Source: Odoribacter sp036657595 (GTDB taxonomy: Bacteria > Bacteroidota > Bacteroidia > Bacteroidales > Marinifilaceae). From it: a stretch of DNA of 64,000 nucleotides. Shown here piece by piece: positions 8,944 through 17,772 of this stretch. How positions within the stretch are numbered: the stretch's first letter is position 1; each line of letters opens with the position of its first letter. The position numbers and the translations under genes were made by a program. The stretch covers positions 1-64,000 of the forward strand of contig JAVXFZ010000006.1 in assembly GCA_036657595.1 (NCBI GenBank), in the 5' to 3' direction. A model generated the notes under the pieces. The model worked only from the letters and a program-made list of their open reading frames with translations. It did not search any database and was not told the origin of the DNA.

Positions 8944-10662
8944 ATGCTACAAAAAATCAAACTGACATTCAACCGATTTATCGCCCATCCGCAACAATTG
9001 CTGGGGTTCTTCATCGCCGTCAACCTAATCCCCAGCATAGCCCTGATGTTCACAGAGCCCTATTCCATCATCGGAAGAATCATTCTGATCACCTTCCCCT
9101 TTGGAATCTATCTACTCCTCTATTCCATACTGAAAAACGTCGGACTCACACAACTCCTGTTGATCCCTCAACTCATCTTTAATGCCTTTCAACTGGTTTT
9201 GTTCTATCTGTTTGGCGAATCGGTCATCGCTGTAGATATGTTTCTCAATCTCGCCACAACAAACGTCACAGAAGCCAGCGAACTACTGAACAATTTATGG
9301 CCTGCCATTATTTTAGTCTGTATAATATACATCCCCACCATCCTACTGGCAGCCATCGCCTGTAAACGCAAAACACTATTACCTCCCGCTTTCCGAAAAA
9401 AGATGGTCTTTATCGGACTGGTCGTAGCCTTGTTTTCCTACGGACTCACTTTCACCGCCACCAATAGAAACACAGGAAGTTACAAACTAACACAGGAGGT
9501 CTATCCTGTTAATGTCTACTACAACCTCCATTTTGCCATCCAAAAATGGCAACGTAGTATGCTTTATCCGTTTACTTCCAATCATTTCAAATTCAATGCA
9601 AAAAAAGAAACCCCCATTGACAAACGGGAAATTTATATACTTGTTGTCGGCGAAGCAGGAAGAGCAATAAACTGGAGCCTTTGGGGCTACGAACGGGAAA
9701 CAAATCCGCTATTATCACAAACGCCGGGCATCATCACCTACAAAGATGCCATCACACAAGCCAATGCCACCCACAAAAGTGTCCCCTTGATTTTATCAGC
9801 CGCCAGCGCAGAAGAATTTGACCTCCTTTATCAACAAAAAAGTATCCTGCAAGCCTTCAAAGAAGCCGGTTTCACCACCTTATTTTTCTCTAACCAAACA
9901 CCCAACCGGACATTCACCGACTACTTTGCAGCAGAAGCCGACTATCATCAAAACATCCGCCCGGCATCTACGGGAGGCATCTACACCCAAAATAATTACG
10001 ACGATCAACTGATCCCTTTGTGTCGCCATTATATCGACTCTCTGTCTGATAACCTTTTTATTGTACTCCACACCTACGGTTCACATTTCAACTACAATGC
10101 CCGTTATCCGCGTAATTTCGCTCATTTTCAACCCGACAATGCCACCGAAGTTGAAGTGAAAAATCGGCAACAACTCATCAATGCCTACGATAATAGCATT
10201 CGTTACACCGACTACTTTCTACACAGCCTGATCAGCCTTTTAGACTCCACCGGCTCTTGTGCAGCACTCTATTACAGTCCGGACCACGGCGAAGATATGT
10301 TAGACGACCATCGCAAGCGTTTTTTACACGCATCGCCGCATCCCACTTATTATCAACTACATATCCCTCTTTTATTCTGGTTTTCCAACTGTTATCGAAC
10401 CCTTTTCCCAATGAAATACGCAACCGCAAAAGCCCATTGTACCCAACCCGTTTCTACCCGAATCGCCTTTCACTCGATGCTCGACATAGCCGCCATCACC
10501 ACCCCTTGCTTGAACACCGACTATTCAATTGTCAGTCCTCATTTTAAAACACAACGAAGAATGTACCTGACCGACCACGACACCCCTATCTTCTGGTACA
10601 ATTCCGGCTTAAAAAAACAAGACAAGGAAATGATAGAAAAAAATCACTTGGACCACCGATAA
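8944..10662 (+). CDS. Phosphoethanolamine transferase-like membrane sulfatase-fold protein
   Basis: 572 aa: about five N-terminal membrane helices (residues 15-190), then a periplasmic alkaline-phosphatase-fold domain of the EptA/CptA type. Zinc ligands are recognisable: E237 in VVGEAGR, nucleophile T276 in NATHKSVP, and D447-H448 in SPDHGED. The E237 to T276 spacing (39) is close to that of EptA (40). These enzymes move phosphoethanolamine from phosphatidylethanolamine to lipid A or glycan heptose or phosphate, often raising polymyxin resistance; the acceptor here is unknown. It is coupled to the upstream barrel gene, suggesting an envelope-related job. Confidence 0.85.
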   Translation: MLQKIKLTFNRFIAHPQQLLGFFIAVNLIPSIALMFTEPYSIIGRIILITFPFGIYLLLYSILKNVGLTQLLLIPQLIFNAFQLVLFYLFGESVIAVDMFLNLATTNVTEASELLNNLWPAIILVCIIYIPTILLAAIACKRKTLLPPAFRKKMVFIGLVVALFSYGLTFTATNRNTGSYKLTQEVYPVNVYYNLHFAIQKWQRSMLYPFTSNHFKFNAKKETPIDKREIYILVVGEAGRAINWSLWGYERETNPLLSQTPGIITYKDAITQANATHKSVPLILSAASAEEFDLLYQQKSILQAFKEAGFTTLFFSNQTPNRTFTDYFAAEADYHQNIRPASTGGIYTQNNYDDQLIPLCRHYIDSLSDNLFIVLHTYGSHFNYNARYPRNFAHFQPDNATEVEVKNRQQLINAYDNSIRYTDYFLHSLISLLDSTGSCAALYYSPDHGEDMLDDHRKRFLHASPHPTYYQLHIPLLFWFSNCYRTLFPMKYATAKAHCTQPVSTRIAFHSMLDIAAITTPCLNTDYSIVSPHFKTQRRMYLTDHDTPIFWYNSGLKKQDKEMIEKNHLDHR

Positions 10663-10758
10663 ACGTCCCGGAAAATCCGGACAAATAAATAAACAAACGG
10701 GACTTTCAGGTTAAAAATAAAACATCTCATCCGTTGGATAAAAAAATATGTCCGTTCA

Positions 10759-10789
10759 TTTTCAGGGCAACTTCAAAACATTAATTTTG
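10759..10789 (+). promoter_or_regulatory. Candidate promoter of asd
   Basis: The -7 box TAATTTTG at 10782-10789 matches TAnnTTTG. A TTTTC stretch at 10759-10763 is 18-19 bp upstream. Transcription would begin near 10796 and leave a leader of about 95 nt before the asd ATG at 10891. Confidence 0.45.
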
Positions 10790-10890
10790 CACATTGAAAA
10801 ATGCCCATTCAGGCAAAGGCAATTAAAATCAAAACGTTTAACCGGGGAGGAGGATCCAAAAGAACACACATCCCTATTAAATCTGTAAAA

Positions 10891-11898
10891 ATGAAAGTAG
10901 CGATAGTCGGCGCAAGCGGAGCCGTAGGACAAGAATTTCTACAAGTACTTCAAGAAAGAAATTTCCCGATGGATGAATTAGTATTATTTGGTTCACAGCG
11001 CAGTGCCGGGAAAAAGTATACCTTCAGAGGAAAAGAATTAACCGTAAAACTCCTACAACACAACGACGACTTCAAAGACATCGACATCGTATTTACCTCT
11101 GCCGGAGCAAGCACCTCCAAAGAATTTGAAAAGACCATCACCCGCTACGGTGCGGTTATGATCGACAACTCCAGCGCCTTCCGTATGGATGAAGACGTCC
11201 CTTTGGTCGTCCCGGAAATGAATCCGCAAGACGCACTTAATCGTCCACGAGGAGTCATTGCAAACCCGAACTGTACCACCATTCTAATGGTGGTTGCCCT
11301 GAAAGCCATTGAAGAACTCAGTCACATCAAGCGAGCACGGGTAGCCACCTATCAGGCGGCGAGCGGAGCAGGTGCCGCCGCAATGGATGAACTATACACC
11401 CAATACCGCCAAGTATTGGCAGGAGAAACTCCCACCGTAGAAAAATTCGCTTATCAATTGGCATTCAACCTTATTCCACAAGTAGACGTATTCACCGACA
11501 ACGGCTACACCAAAGAAGAAATGAAAATGTTCAATGAAACCCGCAAAATTATGCATTCGGACATCCGGGTAAGCTCTACCTGCGTACGTGTTCCCGCATT
11601 AAGGGCTCATTCCGAAAGCATTTGGATTGAAACAGAACGTCCTATATCCGTTGAAGAAGCCCGGAAAGCATTCTCAAAAGCAGAAGGACTGATCGTTCAA
11701 GACAACCCCGACAAACAAGAATACCCAATGCCTCTCTTTCTTTCAGGCAAAGAACCGGTATACGTGGGTAGAATCAGAAAAGACCTCGCAGACGACAACG
11801 GCTTAACCTTCTGGGTGGTGGGCGATCAAATCAAAAAAGGAGCCGCCCTAAATGCCGTACAAATCGCGGAATACCTTTATAAAAACAACGGATTATAA
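10891..11898 (+). CDS. asd: Aspartate-semialdehyde dehydrogenase
   Basis: NADP-dependent reduction of aspartyl phosphate to aspartate semialdehyde, the branch point to lysine/diaminopimelate, threonine and methionine. From ATG 10891 it is 335 aa, the family length; the Rossmann motif GASGAVGQEFL begins 7 residues in, so this start is preferred over the in-frame ATG at 10801, which would add 30 unrelated residues. The catalytic cysteine is C128 in NPNCTT. The closing WVVGDQIKKGAALNAVQIAEYL helix is typical. It is monocistronic, with a likely promoter about 100 bp upstream. Confidence 0.96.
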   Translation: MKVAIVGASGAVGQEFLQVLQERNFPMDELVLFGSQRSAGKKYTFRGKELTVKLLQHNDDFKDIDIVFTSAGASTSKEFEKTITRYGAVMIDNSSAFRMDEDVPLVVPEMNPQDALNRPRGVIANPNCTTILMVVALKAIEELSHIKRARVATYQAASGAGAAAMDELYTQYRQVLAGETPTVEKFAYQLAFNLIPQVDVFTDNGYTKEEMKMFNETRKIMHSDIRVSSTCVRVPALRAHSESIWIETERPISVEEARKAFSKAEGLIVQDNPDKQEYPMPLFLSGKEPVYVGRIRKDLADDNGLTFWVVGDQIKKGAALNAVQIAEYLYKNNGL

Positions 11899-12036
11899 AA
11901 CCTTGTTCCGTGTTGAAAACCAACACATTCGGCTCACACGTTTGTCGATTCGTTTCAAACAATCCGTTCTCTCAACGCTTTGTTCAAACAATTAAACACT
12001 CAACAACGTGTCAGCCTCCGCACAAGGACTTAAACA

Positions 12037-12702
12037 TTAAATACTCCATTTCCACGGTTGAATTTCAGGTAATTCCTGATTTTCAGAACATACAAAACAT
12101 TTATAAGTCGGATCAATCGGACATTCGTAAATAAATACGGGCACTCGCTTCAACACTTGCCGTATAACTATCCCCTCCCCTCCAAAACGGACTTCAAAAC
12201 CCGATAAAGGAGTGGACAATCCGCTTCCGGTATATTTTAAGAAACTCTCTTTCACCGACCAATAGCCAAAAAACAAATCATCCTGTTCCTTCCCCGAAAG
12301 ACCTTCCAACTGTTGTATCTCTTCCGGATGGAAAAAACGCCGGGCAACTGCCAACCTTGCTTTCCCCTTCCGTTCAATATCCACTCCTACCTCTCGATCC
12401 GAAAGCGCGCAAACAATATAATCCCCCGAATGCGATAAATTGAAAAACACCGACTGCGCTTCCCCTTCCACATAAGGCTTACCGTGCTCCCCTTTCACAA
12501 TTCTACATTCCGCACCATTAATACCCCACAATGTCCCCAACAACTTTCGGGTCATCCCCTCTCCCAACAACTTTGTGCGTCGCACCCGCTCATTTTTATA
12601 ATCACCCACCACAGCAAGCGTATCTCTACCGACAGCAGAATAAAAAAACCGATCCGGTAAATTCTCAAAATCAGAAATCTTCAAATAATAAACTTTCAAC
12701 AT
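12037..12702 (-). CDS. 4'-phosphopantetheinyl transferase, Sfp type
   Basis: Transfers 4'-phosphopantetheine from coenzyme A to a serine of carrier proteins (fatty-acid, polyketide or peptide synthesis). 221 aa. The Mg-binding motif GVDIE is at residues 106-110 (D108, E110), and the second motif WSVKESFLKY begins at 148 with E152. The FNLSHSGDYI strand upstream is also typical. It is convergent with asd. No biosynthetic cluster lies nearby, so it may serve the primary acyl carrier protein or act at a distance. Confidence 0.93.
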   Translation of the reverse strand: MLKVYYLKISDFENLPDRFFYSAVGRDTLAVVGDYKNERVRRTKLLGEGMTRKLLGTLWGINGAECRIVKGEHGKPYVEGEAQSVFFNLSHSGDYIVCALSDREVGVDIERKGKARLAVARRFFHPEEIQQLEGLSGKEQDDLFFGYWSVKESFLKYTGSGLSTPLSGFEVRFGGEGIVIRQVLKRVPVFIYECPIDPTYKCFVCSENQELPEIQPWKWSI

Positions 12703-13051
12703 CTGAACATACGACTAAAATTTTACGAACATCCAACACGCTACAATATGTTAAAATTGCAACAACCTTATTTCAAGCAAGCTGCATAAACGCAACAAAA
12801 AGTATAAATCCATCTATTCCTCCTCGCCCTTCCCGACAAAATTACAGCTTTTAAATCAAAGAATCCGATTCGCCAACTGAATTTAGTGCCTATTTATTCA
12901 AAAATGTTAATTTCTTTAAGATTAAATTCAGCACTCCAAATAAAATTTAACGTTTTCTTCAAAAAAAACGTTTGAAATATTGGTATTTAATCCGAATTTC
13001 TTTACTTTTACCCCGCTAAACAAAAGAGAACGTAAACACAAAATTAATATC
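12703..13051. other. Intergenic region between the phosphopantetheinyl transferase gene and tonB
   Basis: 349 bp, very AT-rich, divergent promoters expected. Visible features: a spaced inverted pair CTGAATTTA / TAAATTCAG and a small hairpin with arms AACGTTTT (12949-12956) and AAAACGTT (12965-12972). TACTTTTA at 13003-13010 resembles a -7 box with the last base altered. No gene is supported. Confidence 0.5.
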
Positions 13052-13744
13052 ATGGAAGTTAAAAAGTCACAGAAAGCAGATCTGGAAGGGAAGAAAGGTC
13101 TTTTCTTCGAGATTGGACTAACCCTGGCTTTAGCGGTTCTGTTATTTGCTTTTGAATGGAAATCTTCCACTGAGGAAGTTGGCCAATTTCAGACGGTCGC
13201 TGAAGAACAGATAGAAGAGGAAATCATTCCGATCACTCAGCAAATGCTGAAACCTCCTCCTCCTCCTCCTCCAGCTCCTAAATTAACAGACTTGATTGAC
13301 ATCGTCGAAGATGATGTCAGCATTGATGAAGAGCTTGAAATTCAGGATGCAGAAGACCAGTCAGAAAACAAAGCGGTAGAAAATGTATCGGACTTCGGAG
13401 AATACGGTACGGAAGACACCGGAGAAACTGAAGTATTCGTAGTGGTAGAAGATATGCCGTCATTCCCACTTGGAAATGTTCAAAAATGGATTTCCAAAAA
13501 CGTGAAATATCCGGTATTGGCAGCTGAAAACGGAATACAAGGAAAAGTGTACATCCAATTCGTGATTGAAAAAGACGGATCCATCACCGATGTAAAAGTA
13601 ATCCGTGGTGTTGACGCATCATTGGACAAAGAAGCATCAAGAGTCATCCAGTCTATGCCGAAATGGAAACCGGGAAAACAGAGAGGTAAACCGGTAAGAG
13701 TTTCTTACACATTACCCATCAACTTCCAATTATCAAACAATTGA
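13052..13744 (+). CDS. tonB: Energy transducer TonB
   Basis: Couples the inner-membrane proton gradient (through ExbB/ExbD, not in this window) to outer-membrane receptors such as SusC. 230 aa from ATG 13052 (MEVKKSQKADLEG). One membrane helix at about residues 20-36, then an acidic linker with a proline run (PPPPPPPAPK), another acidic stretch, and a C-terminal TonB domain from about residue 150 (PVLAAENGIQGKVYIQF through VSYTLPINFQL). An upstream in-frame GTG/ATG extension is not conserved in character. A strong terminator follows. Confidence 0.93.
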   Translation: MEVKKSQKADLEGKKGLFFEIGLTLALAVLLFAFEWKSSTEEVGQFQTVAEEQIEEEIIPITQQMLKPPPPPPPAPKLTDLIDIVEDDVSIDEELEIQDAEDQSENKAVENVSDFGEYGTEDTGETEVFVVVEDMPSFPLGNVQKWISKNVKYPVLAAENGIQGKVYIQFVIEKDGSITDVKVIRGVDASLDKEASRVIQSMPKWKPGKQRGKPVRVSYTLPINFQLSNN

Positions 13745-13766
13745 TAAAAAGAATATTCCAACATAT

Positions 13767-13798
13767 CAAAGGGCTGTCATTTTTGTGTCAGCCCTTTG
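13767..13798 (+). terminator. Rho-independent terminator after tonB
   Basis: Arms CAAAGGGCTG (13767-13776) and CAGCCCTTTG (13789-13798), followed by TTTTTT at 13799-13804. Confidence 0.88.
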
Positions 13799-13985
13799 TT
13801 TTTTAAAAATACATTGACTTATTGAGATAGTTCTCTTAAAACGAGCGAATTATAATTTTAAATTTAAACAATAATCATTTTATCATTTAAAAAGATCAAA
13901 AGAAATCGAACAGATCGCAACAGTCGATCCCCTTTCCTCGTTTCTTATCTGAATTGAACCTTTAACTTTTAATCATTAGCTTTTT

Positions 13986-15227
13986 ATGGGTGACTATTTT
14001 TATACAGACAAACAAGCAGAAAGAGCCATTTTAGTAGGAGTAGCCCTTCAATCAGAAGGAGTCAGCTACACCCAAATGAGCGAATATCTTGACGAACTTT
14101 CCTTTCTGGCTGAAACTGCCGGTGCAGAAACAGTCAAAATATTCACACAAAACTTAGACAAACCGGTTCACGCCACCTTCATCGGAAAAGGGAAACTGGA
14201 AGAAATCAAGGCATACACCGACGAGAACGAAATAGATATGGCGATTTTTGACGACGAGTTAAGTCCCACCCAACTACGGAACATCGCCGCCATACTCACA
14301 GGCGTTAAAGTACTGGACCGCACCAACCTGATCCTTGACATCTTTGCTAATCGTGCACGCACCGCCCACGCAAAAACACAAGTAGAACTGGCGCAATATC
14401 AATACCTACTCCCTCGATTAACCGGTATGTGGACACACCTTGAACGTCAAAAAGGAGGTATCGGATTAAGAGGTCCGGGCGAAACAGAAATAGAAACCGA
14501 CCGACGAATCATCCGCGACAAAATCACCCGTTTAAAAGAAGAATTAGACAAAATCGACCGGCAAAAAGTGACACAACGCAAAAACAGAGGCAAATTGGTT
14601 CGTGTCGCATTAATAGGCTACACCAACGTAGGCAAATCCACGTTGATGAACCTATTGAGCAAATCAGATGTATTTGCCGAGAATAAATTATTTGCGACAC
14701 TCGACACCACCGTCCGGAAAATCGCCATCCAAAACGTACCATTCCTGCTGGCGGATACTGTCGGATTTATCCGTAAGCTGCCACACCACCTGATAGAATC
14801 CTTCAAATCAACCCTCGACGAAGTACGGGAAGCCGATGTGATCCTTCACATCGTAGACATCTCCCATCCGCAATTTGAAGATCAGATGAAAGTCGTCAAT
14901 GAAACCCTCGCGGAATTGGTCAAAGAACCAAAACCAAGCATTTTGGTATTCAACAAGATTGATGCTTTTGAATATACCCAGAAAGAAGCGGACGATCTGA
15001 CACCCGTCGCACGTGAAAATTACAGCCTTGACGACTTAAAACAAATGTGGATGTCGAAACAAGGCTGCGAAACAGTGTACATTTCTGCCGCACGAAAAGA
15101 AAATATTGAAGAATTGAAAGAAAAATTGTACAACATCGTGAAGGAGATTCACTCCGCCCGTTTCCCATACAACGACTTTCTGTATCAAGATTTCACGAAA
15201 GAAGAAACCGAACCGACCGAAGAATAA
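13986..15227 (+). CDS. hflX: Ribosome-associated GTPase HflX
   Basis: Binds the 50S subunit and rescues stalled or heat-damaged ribosomes. 413 aa. The N-terminal HflX domain (about 1-200) contains FIGKGKLEE and the GIGLRGPGETEIETDRR segment; the GTPase domain begins with G1 GYTNVGKS at residues 211-218, followed by G3 DTVGFIRKLPHHLIESF and G4 NKID. The start MGDYFYTDKQAERA gives a normal length. A hairpin at 15266-15291 lies just downstream. Confidence 0.96.
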   Translation: MGDYFYTDKQAERAILVGVALQSEGVSYTQMSEYLDELSFLAETAGAETVKIFTQNLDKPVHATFIGKGKLEEIKAYTDENEIDMAIFDDELSPTQLRNIAAILTGVKVLDRTNLILDIFANRARTAHAKTQVELAQYQYLLPRLTGMWTHLERQKGGIGLRGPGETEIETDRRIIRDKITRLKEELDKIDRQKVTQRKNRGKLVRVALIGYTNVGKSTLMNLLSKSDVFAENKLFATLDTTVRKIAIQNVPFLLADTVGFIRKLPHHLIESFKSTLDEVREADVILHIVDISHPQFEDQMKVVNETLAELVKEPKPSILVFNKIDAFEYTQKEADDLTPVARENYSLDDLKQMWMSKQGCETVYISAARKENIEELKEKLYNIVKEIHSARFPYNDFLYQDFTKEETEPTEE

Positions 15228-15265
15228 ACCGTATTTTCAATCGTTGCATATAGCGCATCTATATT

Positions 15266-15291
15266 TTCCGGAAAAGGAAGCTTTTCCGGAA
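15266..15291 (+). terminator. Terminator-like hairpin after hflX
   Basis: Arms TTCCGGAAAAG (15266-15276) and CTTTTCCGGAA (15281-15291) with a GAAG tetraloop, 38 bp after the stop. The T-rich tract begins only about 10 nt later (TTTATTTTTCTT). Confidence 0.6.
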
Positions 15292-15539
15292 TGAAGCATT
15301 TATTTTTCTTCCTTCAAAGGCTACCCAATCGCTACCCAATGGTTTGGGTATGCTTTGGGATTCGCTACCTTCCCTTCGTTGTCCCGTCGTATTCCCTTCG
15401 TATCCTCGTCGTCGCGAAACGAAGGGGAGACAAATAGACTTCATCGAGGATAGACCTATAACAGAAAGAGAATCAATCAATTACAGGACGATCCATAGAA
15501 GAAAATGTAGCGTTTCATTTTGAAAACCATTTAATACTT

Positions 15540-15582
15540 CTCTGCGGGATGTTAAACATTGAATGTTTAACATCCCGCAGAG
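15540..15582. repeat. 21-bp perfect inverted repeat with 1-nt centre
   Basis: Arms 15540-15560 and 15562-15582 are exact reverse complements (CTCTGCGGGATGTTAAACAT... and its complement), separated by a single G. It lies between the convergent stops of hflX and tyrS, where a bidirectional terminator is expected, but neither side has a clear T tract (GTTTAAAT on one side, ATTAAATG on the other). Confidence 0.8.
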
Positions 15583-15622
15583 GTTTAAATCATAGAGCAA
15601 AACTATTGGAGGGGTTCTCTTT

Positions 15623-16918
15623 TTACTTCACGGTAATCAGAAAATAATTCTTTTTCCCGGTTTGTACCAAAATATATTTGCCATCAATCAGATCACTCTC
15701 GCCTACCACGCATTCTTCTCCGCTCACTTTCTCTTTGTTTACGCTGATCGCGTTTGCCTTCAATGCTCGGCGAGCCTCTCCTTTTGAAGCCATCACAGAT
15801 GTTTTTTCTGCCAATAAATCCACCACCGGAATGCCGGCTTTCAAATCAAGGGCAGCAATATCAAATTGAGGCACTCCCTCGAACACAGAAAGGAAAGTAG
15901 CTTCGTCAATTTTTCGCAAAGTTTCAGACGTTGCATTGCCAAACAGGATTTGCGAAGCCTCCAAAGCCAAATCGTAAGCCTCTTGTCCGTGTATCAGGCA
16001 GGTGATCTCTTTTGCCAGTGTCTTCTGAAGTTTCCGCAAGTGTGGCGCATCCTGATGTTCCGCAATCAGACCATCAATTTCTGCCGGAGGCAGAATGGTA
16101 AATATTTTTATATAACGTGCCGCATCCTCATCCGTCGTATTCAACCAAAATTGATAAAATTGGTAAGGAGAAGTCCGCTGAGGATCCAACCAAATATTAC
16201 CGGATTCACTTTTCCCGAATTTCTGCCCATCACTTTTGGTCATCAAAGGCCACGTCAGCCCATAAGAATCCAATCCTTCTTTCCGACGAATCAGTTCACC
16301 GCCGGTGGTGATGTTGCCCCATTGATCGGAACCGCCCATTTGCAACATACAATTGTGATTTTTCCGAAGGTATAAGAAATCATACCCCTGCACCAATTGA
16401 TAAGTAAATTCCGTAAACGACATTCCTTGCGATGATTCACTGCACAGTCTTTTTTTGACAGAATCTTTTGCCATCATATAATTGACCGTAATGTGCTTAC
16501 CGATGTCCCGAATAAATTCGAGGAATGAAAAATCCTTCATCCAATCGTAATTGTTTAACATCATTGCCGCATTGGAAGCTGTTGAATTAAAATCAATGAA
16601 ATGGGATAATTGAGCTTTGATGCCTGCCATATTCTTTTGTATGGTTTCTTCATTCAAAAGATTTCTTTCCTGTGATTTACCGCTTGGATCACCTATCATT
16701 CCGGTCGCACCGCCAATGATAAAGATGGGTTTGTGACCTGCCAGTTGAAAATGTTTCATCATCATCACCGACACTAAATGCCCCACGTGTAAAGAATCGG
16801 CAGTCGGATCTATCCCCACGTAAGCAGTTGTTTGTCCTTTCGCCAATAATTCTTCCGTACCCGGCATAATGTCCTGGATCATTCCTCTCCATTTTAATTC
16901 ATCAACAAAATTCATCAT
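15623..16918 (-). CDS. tyrS: Tyrosyl-tRNA synthetase
   Basis: Class I synthetase charging tRNA-Tyr. 431 aa. HIGH motif HVGHL at residues 44-48; GGSDQWGN at about 195-202; KMSKS loop as KFGKS at 233-237. A C-terminal S4 RNA-binding domain (about 360-431) ends the protein. Two adjacent ATG codons (16918, 16915) are possible. It follows cvpA by 55 bp on the same strand and is probably co-transcribed with it. Confidence 0.97.
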   Translation of the reverse strand: MMNFVDELKWRGMIQDIMPGTEELLAKGQTTAYVGIDPTADSLHVGHLVSVMMMKHFQLAGHKPIFIIGGATGMIGDPSGKSQERNLLNEETIQKNMAGIKAQLSHFIDFNSTASNAAMMLNNYDWMKDFSFLEFIRDIGKHITVNYMMAKDSVKKRLCSESSQGMSFTEFTYQLVQGYDFLYLRKNHNCMLQMGGSDQWGNITTGGELIRRKEGLDSYGLTWPLMTKSDGQKFGKSESGNIWLDPQRTSPYQFYQFWLNTTDEDAARYIKIFTILPPAEIDGLIAEHQDAPHLRKLQKTLAKEITCLIHGQEAYDLALEASQILFGNATSETLRKIDEATFLSVFEGVPQFDIAALDLKAGIPVVDLLAEKTSVMASKGEARRALKANAISVNKEKVSGEECVVGESDLIDGKYILVQTGKKNYFLITVK

Positions 16919-16973
16919 ATCATTTATTTTTTTGATTTATATGCTATTTTTCTTGTTGCCCACAAGGTCACCT

Positions 16974-17453
16974 TTAAAAACGGATGACGTTGTATATTTT
17001 TTCTGCAAAATTAAGAAAAGGATAGAATAACAAACTTTTCTGTCTGGTTTCTTCACACAGAAAGCTGAATTTATCGTTCAAGGCATCGACCAGCATCAAA
17101 ATGACACACGCGATGACAAAATATTTTGCCATCCCAAACAATGTTCCCAAGAGCTTGTTCGCTATCCCCATTGCAACCATATCGGCTACTTTTGTGAATA
17201 TTTTTCCCAACAAGTAGGCAACGATTGCCACCACTACAAAGGTAACGCCCAAGGCAATATAGGAAAGATAACGGGAAGATATATTTAAAAAATCCCGCAA
17301 GATGCCTTCTGTATAGGATGAGTATTTAACAGCAATAAATACTCCCAACACCAAGCCCACCAATGTCGCCACTTCCACGATGAATCCTTTCATAAATCCC
17401 CGGAAAGCACCGAACAGTAAGAAGAGCCCGATAATAATATCAATGTAATTCAT
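16974..17453 (-). CDS. CvpA family membrane protein
   Basis: 159 aa with four predicted membrane helices (about residues 1-18, 28-48, 62-88, 100-124). The opening IDIIIGLFLLFGAFRGFMKG is the CvpA signature (colicin V production family). Its molecular role is not settled; in Gram-negatives the family is linked to envelope maintenance. It is upstream of tyrS in the same direction, with a -7-type box at 17509-17516. Confidence 0.85.
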   Translation of the reverse strand: MNYIDIIIGLFLLFGAFRGFMKGFIVEVATLVGLVLGVFIAVKYSSYTEGILRDFLNISSRYLSYIALGVTFVVVAIVAYLLGKIFTKVADMVAMGIANKLLGTLFGMAKYFVIACVILMLVDALNDKFSFLCEETRQKSLLFYPFLNFAEKIYNVIRF

Positions 17454-17772
17454 AGCCTCTTTTGTTTTTTAGAGCTAATACGTTTTCAACTTCCGGATAA
17501 TCGGATTTCAAAGATAAACAGATTTATCAAGACCGGAAAAAATTAAAGCTATTTCTCCGAATGAAATTGAAAAGAAGGGGTCAAAAATAAATTTAAGAGC
17601 ATAAATGATGCTATTTGTATGATATTTAAGGAAGAAAACACTTCGCCGGTCTATTTTTTCATTCGGTAGAAATCGAAATTTAAATTTTCAATCCTCCATT
17701 ATTTGATAAATTCTTAGTAATTTCGCCAATTGGTTAAATAGCGATAATATCTAATTTTTTAAAATAAACAAA
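17454..17772. other. Divergent intergenic region cvpA / aspS
   Basis: 319 bp. It holds a candidate cvpA promoter box on the minus strand (17509-17516) and a weak TAATTTCG box at 17718-17725 for aspS. No gene or RNA is supported. The strand composition of the flanking genes changes here (see findings). Confidence 0.5.
17509..17516 (-). promoter_or_regulatory. Candidate -7 box for cvpA-tyrS
   Basis: On the minus strand this reads TATCTTTG, an exact TAnnTTTG match. No clear TTTG is found 19-21 bp upstream. The leader would be about 50 nt. Confidence 0.4.

Larger units (their letters stand above)
15228..15622. other. Structured intergenic region between hflX and tyrS
   Basis: 395 bp between convergent genes with no supported gene. 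It contains the hflX hairpin, a patterned stretch at about 15318-15433 with repeated GCTACCCAAT, CCCTTCGT and CGTCGT words plus ACCCAA/TTGGGT and CCCTTCGT/ACGAAGGG inverted pairs, and a 43-bp near-perfect palindrome at 15540-15582. Confidence 0.6.

Noticed and set aside
9649..9663. GEAGR in the EptA-like protein looked like a lost catalytic Thr (many relatives have GETxR)
   Set aside because: The nucleophile of this family lies about 40 residues later; T276 in NATHKSVP occupies that place, and all other metal ligands are present.
11899..12036. Short repeats (GTTTCAAACAAT and GTTCAAACAATT) between asd and the phosphopantetheinyl transferase gene
   Set aside because: Too short and imperfect to support a repeat element or terminator.
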